A DNA stretch of 64,000 nucleotides from Ruminococcus sp. (lineage in GTDB: Bacteria > Bacillota > Clostridia > Oscillospirales > Ruminococcaceae), in NCBI RefSeq assembly GCF_019423705.1, contig NZ_JAHZAX010000001.1, positions 65,998 through 129,997 of the forward strand. The letters are read 5' to 3'. Shown here piece after piece: positions 16,746 to 25,857 of the stretch. Position 1 is the first letter of the stretch. Each line of letters starts with the position of its first letter. The position numbers and the translations under genes are program-made. The notes below the pieces were generated by a model. That model had not been told where the DNA came from. It worked only from the letters and a program-made list of their open reading frames with translations, and made no database searches.

Positions 16746-17675
16746 TTAGAAATTCTTAAAGCTCTTGAAGCAGCCCTCTTTGAACCTGCCTATGCCGAGA
16801 AAATCGCCGTTGCTGCCGTAAACACGGTAAAGCCCGTCCTCTTTTGGCTCAGCAATGTCCGACTGTTCGGGGCGCAGCTTTACGCCGTTTTTGTAAAGCT
16901 TTGTCTCCCACTCACCGAGGGTGGTCTTTTCATAGCACTCAAAAGCTTTATCAACAGGCATTATCATAGCTTCAAGCCTGCCCTTTGCGCAGTTTTCTAT
17001 TATCTGCTCCAAAGTAAAGCAATCCGCAATATCAACGCCCCCTGAATACGAACGCTCCAGCGACGTCATAATGCCGCCGCAGCCGAGCTTTTCGCCAATA
17101 TCCGCAATAACAGAACGTATGTATGTGCCCTTTTCGCAGTCAACTTTCATTATGCCCCTTCGCATATTTTCGTCATATTCAAGTATGTCAATGCTGTCGA
17201 TATGAACAGGCCTCGGCTCACGCTCTATCTCCTTGCCCGCTCTCGCAAGCTCATAAAGCTTCTTTCCGCCGACCTTTATCGCCGAATACATCGGCGGCAC
17301 CTGCATAATATCGCCGATAAAATGCCCCTTTGCGGACATTATATCATCAAAGCTGACAGCCTTATCGCTGGTTTTTAGCAGCGTTCCCGTGCTGTCAAGG
17401 GTATCGGTCTCTTTGCCAAATTCAAAACCTGCGGTGTAAACCTTTCGCCTGTCGGGAATGATATCGCAGGCCTTTGTCGCCCTGCCCACAAACACAGGCA
17501 GAACCCCTGTCGCCATTGGGTCAAGCGTTCCCGAATGGCCGAGCCGCTTTATTTTCAGCACTCCTCTGAGCTTTGCGATGACGTCAAATGACGTCCATCC
17601 CGCAGGCTTTGCCACAGGCAATATTCCGCATATCTCAGCCGTGCTATTATTGTTGTTATTTGTATTTTCCGCCAT
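16746..17675 (-). CDS. truB: tRNA pseudouridine-55 synthase
   Basis: A 309-residue TruB: residues 20-30 VAKPAGWTSFDV, catalytic Asp in LGHSGTLDPMATG, then YTAGFEFGKETDTLDSTG and CEKGTYIRSV, all canonical. It makes pseudouridine 55 in the T loop of tRNAs. A short Asn-rich N-terminal tail (NTNNNNNST) precedes the domain. Its ATG overlaps the TAA of nrnA by one base (TAATG). Confidence 0.97.
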   Translation of the reverse strand: MAENTNNNNNSTAEICGILPVAKPAGWTSFDVIAKLRGVLKIKRLGHSGTLDPMATGVLPVFVGRATKACDIIPDRRKVYTAGFEFGKETDTLDSTGTLLKTSDKAVSFDDIMSAKGHFIGDIMQVPPMYSAIKVGGKKLYELARAGKEIEREPRPVHIDSIDILEYDENMRRGIMKVDCEKGTYIRSVIADIGEKLGCGGIMTSLERSYSGGVDIADCFTLEQIIENCAKGRLEAMIMPVDKAFECYEKTTLGEWETKLYKNGVKLRPEQSDIAEPKEDGLYRVYGSNGDFLGIGRFKEGCFKSFKNF

Positions 17676-18625
17676 TATCCAAGAACCTTTTCAGCCTGTT
17701 CAAGAAGCATACCCTTGACCTCTTCAAAAGTGCCGTTTATCTCGCAGCCTGCGGCTCTGATATGTCCGCCGCCGCCGAAATTACGACAGAACGCCGAAGC
17801 GTCTATCTCATCGTCGCTTCTGACCGATATCTTATAAACGTTCTCGTGGCGCTGCTTTACCGTAATGCCGATCTTTACGCCCTCAACGGTCAGCGGGATC
17901 GAAGCCAGTCCCTCAAATTCAGCAGGGTCTGCGCCGCTTTCCTCCATAAGCTTCTTTGTCAGCACTATCATCGAGCATTTGCCCTGGCAGTAATATTCCA
18001 TATTGGAGATAACAGACTGCTCAACTTTCAGCCTGCCTCTGCTCTTGATATCGAACATCCTTCTGTTGATATAGGCAAAATCTATGCCGTGAGCCATAAG
18101 CTCCGCACAGGCGATGTGCGCCTTTGGCGTGGTGTTTTCATACTTGAAACAGCCCGTGTCAGTTGCAATGCCCGTGTAAAGACACCTTGCGATCTGACTT
18201 GAAATAGTCCTGCCCGACTCCTTGAAGAGCTGGTACATTATCAGCGCCGCCGCAGAAGCGTCAGCGTCAACGTAGGACTGTTTCGCAAAGTATTTATTTG
18301 AAATGTGGTGATCTATGCAAAGATCGATCGCTCCCTCTTGTGCAAACTGAGCAAGGTTGCTTCCAAGAAGCTTTGTGTCGGCGATATCCACGGCGATAAC
18401 GTACTTAACGTCAAACTCCTGCGGATAATAGCCCTCATAGATAAAGTCATACCTTTCGGGCAGGCTGTCGGAATTGACGACATTGGCCTTTTTGCCCATA
18501 TCTCTCAAAAACGCACACAGTCCAAAGCCCGAACCGAGGGTGTCCCCATCGGGGCTTTTGTGAGTGAGTATGAGAAAATTATCGTTGTTTTCAAAAATAT
18601 CAAGTATTTCCTTAAACGTCATCAC
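17675..18625 (-). CDS. nrnA: DHH family bifunctional oligoribonuclease/pAp phosphatase NrnA
   Basis: A 316-residue DHH/DHHA1 phosphoesterase. Motifs: THKSPDGDTLGSG (motif I), VDIADTKLLG (II), CIDHHISN (III, DHH), and GGGHIRAAG in the DHHA1 domain (about residues 285-293). NrnA degrades nano-RNA and dephosphorylates 3',5'-pAp. Position between rbfA and truB is conserved in Firmicutes. Confidence 0.95.
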   Translation of the reverse strand: MMTFKEILDIFENNDNFLILTHKSPDGDTLGSGFGLCAFLRDMGKKANVVNSDSLPERYDFIYEGYYPQEFDVKYVIAVDIADTKLLGSNLAQFAQEGAIDLCIDHHISNKYFAKQSYVDADASAAALIMYQLFKESGRTISSQIARCLYTGIATDTGCFKYENTTPKAHIACAELMAHGIDFAYINRRMFDIKSRGRLKVEQSVISNMEYYCQGKCSMIVLTKKLMEESGADPAEFEGLASIPLTVEGVKIGITVKQRHENVYKISVRSDDEIDASAFCRNFGGGGHIRAAGCEINGTFEEVKGMLLEQAEKVLG

Positions 18626-18678
18626 TATCCCTGCCTTTCACTTTAAAACATCAGTCAAAATTGCCGAAACTTCTAAGA

Positions 18679-19074
18679 CTATTCCTCTGTTTCGTCCTCG
18701 TCAGACTCCTCAGAAAGTTCTTCCTCCTCTGGAAGAACTTCTTTGAGAAGCTTGTTTATCTTGGCTGAATGTTCTATTGAGTTGTCGGCGATGAATTTAA
18801 GCTCAGGGCACTTTTTGAGCTTGAGCACGTTTGAGATCTCCCTCTTGAGAAATCCCGTTGCGGACTCAAAGCCCTTGACAGCTTCCTTTGCCTTTTCATA
18901 GCCCTCAAAGCTGGATACATAAACCTTGCAGAAAGAACCGTCTCCCGCAACGTCGCAGCGAACTATGGTGAGCATATCGCCGCCGTGTATCCTTGGGTCT
19001 TTAAGGTCTCTCATCTTGCCGGATATTATACGTCTTATATCTTCGGACATACGTCCCGATCTGTAACCTGCCAT
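18679..19074 (-). CDS. rbfA: Ribosome-binding factor A
   Basis: A 131-residue KH-fold protein beginning MAGYRSGRMSEDIRRIISGKMRDLKDPRI, with the conserved FLKREI and PELKFIADNSIEHSAKI segments. It helps mature the 16S rRNA 5' end in the small subunit. The last about 20 residues are an unusual Glu/Asp/Ser-rich acidic tail. Located between infB and nrnA as expected. Confidence 0.95.
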   Translation of the reverse strand: MAGYRSGRMSEDIRRIISGKMRDLKDPRIHGGDMLTIVRCDVAGDGSFCKVYVSSFEGYEKAKEAVKGFESATGFLKREISNVLKLKKCPELKFIADNSIEHSAKINKLLKEVLPEEEELSEESDEDETEE

Positions 19075-19123
19075 AATCTTATTATCTCCCGATCTTATCT
19101 CTGAATGAGACTATATCACAATA

Positions 19124-21697
19124 TTAGTCTCTGTATTCTTCCATATAGAAGGCCTCAAAGATATCGCCTTCCTTGATATCCGTGAACTTTTCAAGGGTGA
19201 TACCACACTCGAAGCCTGCGGCAACTTCCTTTGCGTCGTCCTTAAATCTCTTAAGGCTTGACATTTTATCCTCTGCGATAACGATACCGTCTCTTACAAC
19301 TCTGATCTCGTTGTTTCTGCCGACCTTACCATCAAGGACGTAAGAACCTGCAACAGTACCAACATTGGATATCTTGTAGACCTGTCTTACCTCGATACGA
19401 GCAGTCTCCACCTCTCTGAACTTAGGTGCAAGCATACCCTTCATAGCGTCTGTTATCTCTTCGATAGCGTCGTAAATGATCCTGTAAAGTCTGATATCAA
19501 CGCCGCTCTGCTCTGCATTCTGCTTTGCAACAGGGTCAGGACGAACGTTAAATCCGACGATGATAGCGTTTGAAGCGTTTGCAAGCATTACATCGCTCTC
19601 AGATACAGCGCCAACGCCGCCGTGGATAACTTTAACTCTAACTTCGTCGTTTGAAAGCTTTTCAAGTGACTGCTTAACGGCCTCAACAGAGCCCTGTACG
19701 TCAGCCTTTACGATGATAGGAAGCTCCTTCATCTCGCCCTCTGCGATCTGACTGAACAGATTGTCGAGCGTTACCTTCTGATGCTGCTGGAACATTTCTT
19801 CCTTAGCTTCGTGCTTTCTCTGCTCAACAAGCTCTCTTGCAAGCTTTTCGTCTGCAACTGCGTTGAATACGTCGCCTGCGCTTGGAACTTCGCCGAGACC
19901 TGTTATCTCAACAGGTGTTGAAGGGCCTGCCGCCTTAATGCTTCTGCCCTTATCATTCGTCATCGTTCTGATACGTCCAACAGAAGTGCCTGCGATGATA
20001 ACGTCGCCCGACTTCAATGTACCGTTCTGAACGAGGAGAGTTGCAACCGGACCCTTGCCCTTGTCAAGTCTTGCCTCAACGACAGTACCTCTTGCAAGTC
20101 TGTCAGGGTTAGCCTTAAGCTCCTTGACCTCTGCAACGAGGAGGATATTCTCAAGAAGTTCGTCGATACCCATACCGGTCTTTGCGGAAACAGGAACTGC
20201 GATAACATCGCCGCCCCATTCCTCGACAACGAGCGACTGCTCTGTGAGCTGCTGCTTAACTCTGTCTGGGTCTGCGCCCTCTTTATCCATTTTATTGATA
20301 GCAACGATTATTGAAACGCCTGCTGCCTTTGCGTGGTTGATAGACTCGATAGTCTGCGGCATAATACCGTCGTCAGCGGCAACAACGAGGATAGCGATAT
20401 CCGTAACGTTTGCGCCTCTTGCTCTCATCGCTGTGAAAGCTTCGTGGCCTGGGGTATCGAGGAACGTTATCTTCTTGCCCTGATACTCTACCTGATAAGC
20501 TCCGATATGCTGAGTGATACCGCCTGCCTCTGTGTCTGTAACGTGAGCGTTTCTTATTCTGTCAAGGATAGAAGTCTTACCGTGGTCAACGTGACCCATT
20601 ACAACAACGACAGGACATCTTTCCTGAAGGCTCTCCTCCAGATCCTCGTCAGTTTCGATAAGTCTTTCCTCGATAGTAACGTGAACTTCTCTCTCTACCT
20701 TTGCTCCAAGCTCTTCCGCAACAAGCGCCGCCGTATCAAAGTCAACGACCTCGTTGATAGAAGCCATTACGCCGAGACCCATAAGTTTCTTTATTACCTG
20801 TGTCGCAGTAACTTTCAGTCTGCTTGCAAGCTCAGAAACAACGATCTCGTCAGGTATCATAACCTTGAGCTGCTGCTTTCTTGCTCTCTCAAGCTCAAGT
20901 CTGCGGAGCTTTTCGCTCTCAGTTTCCTTCTTGTGTGAGAACTGCTGCTTCTTTCTCTGCTGAGACTTCTGTGTGAGCTTCTGCTTCTTTGTGAATGTAT
21001 CCTTGCTCTTGTTCTGCTTTGAGTTAGCAAGGTTGTCATACTTTTCGTTATACTTATCAAGCTCGATATAGCTTCCTCTTGTGTCGATAGTTCTCTGTGA
21101 ACCGAATGAGTCGCTGTCCTCGGAGATAGTATATCCGCCCGAGCTCTCCTTCTTGTCTGCAAATCCGCCCAACTGCTGGCGCACGCCGTGCTCTTTCTTC
21201 TTTGCAGGCTTCTGAGGTGCAGGCTGCTTTTTCTTCTCAAAGCTTGGCTTCATCTCCGCCTTCTTGTCAGCCTTCTCCACCTTCTCGACCTTTTCAGCCT
21301 TTGGCTCTGCCTTTGCTTCAACCTTTGGAGCTGGCTTTGCGTCCTGCTTCTTTTCAGCCTTTTCGACCTTTTCGGTCTGCTTTGCAGGCTTCTTGTCGGA
21401 CTTGTCGGATTTTTCAGCCTTGTCAGCCTTTTTCTCGTCCTTAGCCTTTGCCGGCTTTTCAGCCTTCTTCTCCTCAACAGGCTTTACGTTGTTGGCATAA
21501 TATGCGTCAAAGCTTTCCACCTGATTTTTCTGTGTATATACCTCAAAAACGTAAGATATCTCTTCTGGTGTAAGAGCTGACTGTGTTTTCTTTGTTTCAC
21601 CGTTCAGCTTTTCAAGACATTCCACCAGCTCGTTGTTTGATACCTTAAGATCCTTTGCAAGCTCGCTGAGCTTATACTTGTTTGTCTTCATACTCAT
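19124..21697 (-). CDS. infB: Translation initiation factor IF-2
   Basis: An 857-residue IF-2. Residues 1-55 are the N-terminal IF2_N helical domain; residues about 70-175 form a highly repetitive Lys/Glu/Ala/Pro linker (KAEK, KVEK and KPA repeats); a second IF2_N-like domain lies at about 275-330; the G domain follows with GHVDHGKTS (G1), DTPGHEAF (G3) and NKMD (G4); domains II-IV end the protein. AAGGAGG lies 13 bp before the ATG, rather far; the second Met at codon 3 is an alternative start. It recruits initiator tRNA to the 30S subunit. Confidence 0.97.
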   Translation of the reverse strand: MSMKTNKYKLSELAKDLKVSNNELVECLEKLNGETKKTQSALTPEEISYVFEVYTQKNQVESFDAYYANNVKPVEEKKAEKPAKAKDEKKADKAEKSDKSDKKPAKQTEKVEKAEKKQDAKPAPKVEAKAEPKAEKVEKVEKADKKAEMKPSFEKKKQPAPQKPAKKKEHGVRQQLGGFADKKESSGGYTISEDSDSFGSQRTIDTRGSYIELDKYNEKYDNLANSKQNKSKDTFTKKQKLTQKSQQRKKQQFSHKKETESEKLRRLELERARKQQLKVMIPDEIVVSELASRLKVTATQVIKKLMGLGVMASINEVVDFDTAALVAEELGAKVEREVHVTIEERLIETDEDLEESLQERCPVVVVMGHVDHGKTSILDRIRNAHVTDTEAGGITQHIGAYQVEYQGKKITFLDTPGHEAFTAMRARGANVTDIAILVVAADDGIMPQTIESINHAKAAGVSIIVAINKMDKEGADPDRVKQQLTEQSLVVEEWGGDVIAVPVSAKTGMGIDELLENILLVAEVKELKANPDRLARGTVVEARLDKGKGPVATLLVQNGTLKSGDVIIAGTSVGRIRTMTNDKGRSIKAAGPSTPVEITGLGEVPSAGDVFNAVADEKLARELVEQRKHEAKEEMFQQHQKVTLDNLFSQIAEGEMKELPIIVKADVQGSVEAVKQSLEKLSNDEVRVKVIHGGVGAVSESDVMLANASNAIIVGFNVRPDPVAKQNAEQSGVDIRLYRIIYDAIEEITDAMKGMLAPKFREVETARIEVRQVYKISNVGTVAGSYVLDGKVGRNNEIRVVRDGIVIAEDKMSSLKRFKDDAKEVAAGFECGITLEKFTDIKEGDIFEAFYMEEYRD

Positions 21698-21767
21698 AGG
21701 CTGTGATAGACCTCCTTATAACTTATAAACACTATGCGTCCGATCTAAAATCATACGTCATAAACGA

Positions 21768-22103
21768 TCACACGCTGTAAAATTCATTCTCGTCGATCTC
21801 GATCTGTTCGAGACCCTTTGCGCAAGCCTTTGCAAATCCGCCGTCGCAGATTGCGATAACGCCCGTTCTCTTGCCGAGATCGTAATGTATCTCGTCCATC
21901 GTTATACCAAGGCTGTAAAGCTTGACTTCGTTTTTATAGCAGGCGAACTTGACCTCTTTCAGCGACTTCGCCGAAAAGTCGGAAGCCACGAACACGCCGC
22001 AGGCCTTGCCTGTATTGCAAGCGTCCTTGACCATATCCATTCCGACAACAAGCTTTCCCGCTTTTCTGCACATCGTAACGAGTCCCATTTTATTATTACT
22101 CAT
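21768..22103 (-). CDS. ylxQ: L7Ae/L30e/S12e-family protein YlxQ
   Basis: A 111-residue L7Ae-like fold: GLVTMCRKAGKLVVGMD (about 6-22), VASDFSAKSLKE and TMDEIHYDLGKRTGVIAICD. Members are RNA-binding ribosome-associated proteins encoded between nusA and infB in Firmicutes. Start overlaps the end of ylxR by 8 bp. Confidence 0.92.
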   Translation of the reverse strand: MSNNKMGLVTMCRKAGKLVVGMDMVKDACNTGKACGVFVASDFSAKSLKEVKFACYKNEVKLYSLGITMDEIHYDLGKRTGVIAICDGGFAKACAKGLEQIEIDENEFYSV

Positions 22104-22365
22104 TTTCTTTCAGCTCGCCCTCCATACTGTTATATATATCCTCGCTTATCTGACAGGAAAAGCTTCGCTCGAACTTTCTCGCCTTTCTTGCCTTGTCGAA
22201 ACATTCAACGCTTCTGCAAATGTAAGCGCCTCTGCCCGACTTCTTTCCCGTGAGGTCAAGGGAGATATCCCCCTCTTTTGACTTCACCACTCTGATAAGC
22301 TCACGCTTGGGCTTCATCTCACCGCACCCAAGGCACATTCTCATTGGTATTTTCTTAGTTTTCAT
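22096..22365 (-). CDS. ylxR: YlxR family (DUF448) RNase P-associated protein
   Basis: The ATG at 22365 is preferred because the protein then starts MKTKKIPMRMCLGCGEMKPK, exactly as YlxR proteins do, with GAGGAAGAGG upstream. Length 89 residues. CLGC plus the downstream ICRSVECFDKA give the usual Cys positions. YlxR homologues (RnpM) bind and modulate RNase P RNA in Bacillus. The start overlaps the 3' end of nusA by 11 bp. Confidence 0.93.
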   Translation of the reverse strand: MKTKKIPMRMCLGCGEMKPKRELIRVVKSKEGDISLDLTGKKSGRGAYICRSVECFDKARKARKFERSFSCQISEDIYNSMEGELKENE

Positions 22366-23452
22366 CTGCCTCTTCCTCGGCTGTTTCAGCCTTTTCCTCA
22401 GCAGGTGCGGCATTTTCTGCCACAATGTCGATCTTGTAACCTGTCAGACCAGCCGCAAGCTTTGCGTTCTGACCCTTGTTGCCGATAGCAAGTGAGAGCT
22501 GATTGTTCGGAACAGTAACTCTGCACTCTCTTACGCCCTCTTCCTCGCTGAGCTCAACATTTATTACCTCGGCAGGAGCAAGCGCCTTTGCGATAAAGTC
22601 AGCAGGGTCTTCGCACCAGTTGATAACGTCGATCTTCTCGCCCTTGAGCTCGTTTACAACAGAAGTTATCCTTGACTTTCTAGGGCCGATGCAAGCGCCA
22701 ACGGCGTCAACGTTAGGGTCCTTAGAGTAAACAGCGATCTTGCTTCTTGCGCCAGCAACTCTTGAGATAGCCTTTACCTCAACAGTTCCGTCAGCGATCT
22801 CAGGAACTTCAAGCTCGAAAAGTCTCTTAACAAGCTCTCTGTGAGTTCTCGATATCTTGATAGAAGGCTTTCTGTCAGGGTTTGCAATGCCAACAACATA
22901 GACCTTGATGATATCGCCTGCCTTGAGGGTCTCGCCGGGGATCTGCTCGTTTCTTACAAGATAGACCTCGTTCTTGTCGATAGTCAGAACAGCGTTAAGG
23001 GTCGCAGGCTCAACTTTCTGAACTGTTGCAGAAACGCACTCGTGCTCCTTATCGTGATACTGCTCGATAAGTCTTGCTCTCTCAAAGTCCTTGATATCGT
23101 GCTTGATAGACTGCTTAGCGTTCTGAGCGGCAACTCTTCCGAACTTTGCAGGGTTAAGAGGGATCTCTACCATATCGCCCACCTTAACGTTCGGGTCAAA
23201 AGTCTTTGCTTCTTCAATGTAAATCTCATTGTCCGGGTCGTCAACATACATAACGTCCATAACTTCCTTGAGAAGCTTCATATCGAACTTGCCTGTTCTT
23301 GGGTCGATATCAACTCTGATATTTTCGCTGTAAGGGTAATCCTTCTTGATAGCCTTTACGATACCAGACTTGATCTTGTCGATAAGTACCTCTCCGTCGA
23401 TATTATTCTCTTTTTCCAGCATTTCCAATGCGTCAAAAAATTCCTTATTCAT
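22355..23452 (-). CDS. nusA: Transcription termination/antitermination factor NusA
   Basis: The start at 23452 gives MNKEFFDALEMLEKENNID, the standard beginning, with GAAAGGAT upstream. 365 residues: N-terminal RNA-polymerase-binding domain (1-125), S1 domain (about 135-200), KH1 and KH2 (about 225-345, with the GACIGPRKSRI and IGNKGQNAKLA loops), and an acidic Ala/Glu tail. This is the short Firmicute form without C-terminal AR repeats. Confidence 0.96.
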   Translation of the reverse strand: MNKEFFDALEMLEKENNIDGEVLIDKIKSGIVKAIKKDYPYSENIRVDIDPRTGKFDMKLLKEVMDVMYVDDPDNEIYIEEAKTFDPNVKVGDMVEIPLNPAKFGRVAAQNAKQSIKHDIKDFERARLIEQYHDKEHECVSATVQKVEPATLNAVLTIDKNEVYLVRNEQIPGETLKAGDIIKVYVVGIANPDRKPSIKISRTHRELVKRLFELEVPEIADGTVEVKAISRVAGARSKIAVYSKDPNVDAVGACIGPRKSRITSVVNELKGEKIDVINWCEDPADFIAKALAPAEVINVELSEEEGVRECRVTVPNNQLSLAIGNKGQNAKLAAGLTGYKIDIVAENAAPAEEKAETAEEEADEN

Positions 23453-23539
23453 TTTCTGATCAATCCTTTCAGTCATATTCGGTCTTAGTCGTATTAATAT
23501 ATATATAATGGTATATAAACTTAGTATAGATAAGATCTA

Positions 23540-24034
23540 TCAAAACAGATCAGCGTCATCATTGAGCTTTACATAAGCGCAGTCTGAAAGCTTGAACTCG
23601 ATGTTCTCAACGCCGTTCATATCCTCGTCAAGTGTCTGACAAAGTATCTTGTCCTTGTCATATCCCACAAGACCGACCACAAATTCCTTCTCGCCGTTCT
23701 CGTCGGGTCTAATGAGCCTTACTCTGACAACATCGCCAATGCACACCTCAAAATGCTCCGGACGTCTCAACTCTCTGCCAAGTCCAGGGCTGCCGCATTC
23801 CAGCACATAGCTTTGCGATATCGGGTCTTTCTCGTCAAGCACCTTGTTCATCGGCCTTGTGAACGCTTCGCAGTCGTCCATATCAATGCCGCCGTCCTTG
23901 TCGATAAGCACTCTCAGATACCAGGTCGCACCCTCCTTCTCGAACCTTACGTCCCAAAGGAAAAATCCCAGCTCGTCTGCGATGGGCTGCGCAAGCTCTC
24001 TCACCTTTTCGACCGTTGTTTTCTTTGCCTCCAT
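23540..24034 (-). CDS. rimP: Ribosome maturation factor RimP
   Basis: A 164-residue RimP: LGFFLWDVRFEKEGATWYLRVLIDKDGGIDMDDCE and YVLECGSPGLGRELRRPEHFE are diagnostic. It assists 30S assembly. A GGAGGTG site precedes the ATG. It is the first gene of the nusA-infB operon; its promoter lies 130 bp upstream and the leader contains a terminator-like hairpin. Confidence 0.95.
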   Translation of the reverse strand: MEAKKTTVEKVRELAQPIADELGFFLWDVRFEKEGATWYLRVLIDKDGGIDMDDCEAFTRPMNKVLDEKDPISQSYVLECGSPGLGRELRRPEHFEVCIGDVVRVRLIRPDENGEKEFVVGLVGYDKDKILCQTLDEDMNGVENIEFKLSDCAYVKLNDDADLF

Positions 24035-24111
24035 AATGCACCTCCGTCAATATGTCACGCCTGCGAATTTGCGAAATACGCACCATTTTTTCAAAAAAAG
24101 CTCCATACAAA

Positions 24112-24143
24112 ACCAAAAGACCGGAAGTCAAGTTCCAGTCTTT
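24112..24143 (-). terminator. Terminator-like hairpin in the rimP-nusA operon leader
   Basis: Minus-strand AAAGACTGGAA (24143-24133), loop CTTGAC, TTCCGGTCTTT (24126-24116), followed by TGGTTTTG. It lies between the promoter (24193-24165) and rimP, so it may attenuate the operon. The U-tract is interrupted, so partial read-through is expected. Confidence 0.6.
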
Positions 24144-24164
24144 CATTAAAAGCCTATTGTAAGT

Positions 24165-24193
24165 ATTATACCACACAAAACATTTTTTTGCAA
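24165..24193 (-). promoter_or_regulatory. Promoter of the rimP-nusA-infB operon
   Basis: Minus-strand TTGCAA (24193-24188), 17-bp spacer, TATAAT (24170-24165). The transcript should start near 24158, leaving a leader of about 124 nt. Confidence 0.8.
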
Positions 24194-24256
24194 GGACATT
24201 CAAAAGTTTTTAATGAAAAGAATTAAATATTTTTATAATATTTTGTAAACATTCTG

Positions 24257-24655
24257 TCAAGTGCTGTTCTTTTCATTATCCCTGCGCCCCTTTAAAGGCT
24301 TTGTGTCTGCCTCGTTTTTGGGCTTTTTCACCGTTCCTTCAACGTAATCTATGGGCACGGTGAACATTATTCCCGTATTGGGCTGCGAAAGGTCGCCCAC
24401 GGTGTTGTAAACTATCTTTCTTGCGATATCGAGCTGATTGTCTTTGATAACTGAAAGTATCGTCCTGTTGTCCTCATCGCCGCTGAAAAGCCCTCTGATA
24501 GAGGCGGAAAGGAAGCTGCTGTCAAGCTTTGAAAGGGTCATCGCCATACCGGAGGACTCGATGATAGTCGCTCCGCCGATACCTGCCGCCGAAAGCCCCT
24601 CAAGCAGATAATCGATCACGTCGGTCTTGTTAAGTATTATCACCATAAGTTTCAT
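24257..24655 (-). CDS. PII-like (nitrogen regulatory fold) protein
   Basis: The ATG at 24655 gives MKLMVIILNKTDVIDYLLEGL, the usual start of the beta-alpha-beta PII fold; an upstream TTG at 24667 sits too close to the AAAGGGG ribosome binding site. About 132 residues: ferredoxin-like core with alternating strands and helices (residues 1-105) and a charged Lys/Asp-rich tail. The T-loop region (residues about 30-60) is unlike GlnB and has no RGAEY motif, so it is a PII-like signalling protein rather than GlnB. Small-molecule ligand unknown. It lies after the LCP-like gene, from which a palindromic element separates it. Confidence 0.7.
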   Translation of the reverse strand: MKLMVIILNKTDVIDYLLEGLSAAGIGGATIIESSGMAMTLSKLDSSFLSASIRGLFSGDEDNRTILSVIKDNQLDIARKIVYNTVGDLSQPNTGIMFTVPIDYVEGTVKKPKNEADTKPLKGRRDNEKNST

Positions 24656-24708
24656 ATCTGGATCCAACCCCTTTCAATTTCTAAAACTCCAAACGCCACA
24701 AGATAATT

Positions 24709-24760
24709 GTAGGGGCGAACATCATTCGCCCGTTGATTTGCAGCTTTTTGACAGCTGCAA
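24709..24760. repeat. Palindromic element, family A, with a second hairpin
   Basis: GTAGGGGCGAAC (24709-24720), then ATTCGCCCGTT, followed by TTGCAGCT, 7 bp, AGCTGCAA (24738-24760). The tail (GTTG-TTT-C-GC-TTTTTGACAG) is shared with the copy at 51116, so the element extends beyond the first palindrome. Confidence 0.75.
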
Positions 24761-24784
24761 TACAAACAAAATTTGTATCTTTAT

Positions 24785-25717
24785 TTATTCGCTCTCTTCC
24801 ACAGCAGCGGAAGGCGCTGTCTCTTTAAGCATAGTCTGAATACTCTCTTTATATTCATCTGATATCTTGAAATGTGAATCGTCAGTCCACTCGCCTGTTG
24901 GCACAAAAGCCGTGCAAGGGGTGAGATTCTGCTCAAGCATATTCTTTATGTATATCTTTTCATCCTTGAAATCCTCACTTGTCCAGTTAGTATCGCTGTT
25001 TTCCGTGAAGATGTTATAGAAGTTGTCAAGATTGTCCTTTGTGATGTTCACCTGCTGGAAAGCGTTGTTTATAAGTGTCTGCAAAGCCGTGCCGAGGAAT
25101 TTCAGATTACCGTTTCTGCCTTCCTTGAAAACAGGGTACTGGCAAATAAGTCTTATCTGATGTCCGCTGAGAGTAGTCAGCTCTCCGCTTGGGATAGCGA
25201 TGTCGTTCTCGTCATTGTCCTGAGAAAGATAGTAAAGCTCTTCCTCGGGAGCGTATGTTATTCCGCCAACGATATCCGCAGCGCTTTCAAAAGCGTCGTT
25301 GGTCAGCGAAAGATAATTGTCCACCTCAATGCCGAAAGTATCGCTTACAGTCTTTTCAAGCTTCACCATTCCGCCCTCTTCAAGAACTTCACGGAATGTG
25401 CTGCCCTTGTCGTCAACAGTAAATGCAGATATAGGTATGACCACCACCTGCTTTGCATCGGGGGCAACCCTTATAACAGCGGCGTCGGCAAGCACGCCCT
25501 TGCTGTTTACTCTTGCAAAAAGGGTGTTGTAAACAGGACTTTTTATGCCGTCGTCAGAATTGCTGTCGTCGCCGCCAAGGATATTGAATTCCTTGAGTGC
25601 GTACATTGCGCCCAATCCTATCACAAACATAAACACCAGCATCGTAACAAAATAAACAAGTGCGATAGGCGCTTGCGATCTTCTTTTCTTTTTGGCTTTC
25701 GCTTTCGTCTGAGACAT
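24785..25717 (-). CDS. LytR-CpsA-Psr (LCP) family-like membrane protein
   Basis: A 310-residue protein: basic cytosolic N-terminus (KAKAKKKRRSQ), one membrane helix (about 19-42), then an extracytoplasmic domain. The external part follows the LCP pattern (VVVIPISAFTVDD, GGMVKLEKTVSDTFGIEVDNYLSLTND in two pieces, AADIVGGITY, LSGHQIRLICQYP). LCP enzymes transfer wall teichoic acids or other glycopolymers to peptidoglycan. Several positions that bind the pyrophosphate head group, such as the DSILL motif and some Arg residues, are not obvious, so it may be a divergent or inactive member. Confidence 0.72.
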   Translation of the reverse strand: MSQTKAKAKKKRRSQAPIALVYFVTMLVFMFVIGLGAMYALKEFNILGGDDSNSDDGIKSPVYNTLFARVNSKGVLADAAVIRVAPDAKQVVVIPISAFTVDDKGSTFREVLEEGGMVKLEKTVSDTFGIEVDNYLSLTNDAFESAADIVGGITYAPEEELYYLSQDNDENDIAIPSGELTTLSGHQIRLICQYPVFKEGRNGNLKFLGTALQTLINNAFQQVNITKDNLDNFYNIFTENSDTNWTSEDFKDEKIYIKNMLEQNLTPCTAFVPTGEWTDDSHFKISDEYKESIQTMLKETAPSAAVEESE

Positions 25718-25857
25718 AATATTTCTCCTTACTTTCTTTCACGATATTGAAATAAAACATATAAAACAGATAAAAATAAAAATCAATAAAATAAATATAT
25801 AAATTTTTTCGGAAAAATTCCCGAAACCTATTGAACAATTAGCGATTTGGGTGTAAA

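Noticed and set aside
21188..21580. Leucine/serine-rich frames on both strands over infB
   Set aside because: They mirror the repetitive Lys/Glu/Ala linker of IF-2 and have no start signals.
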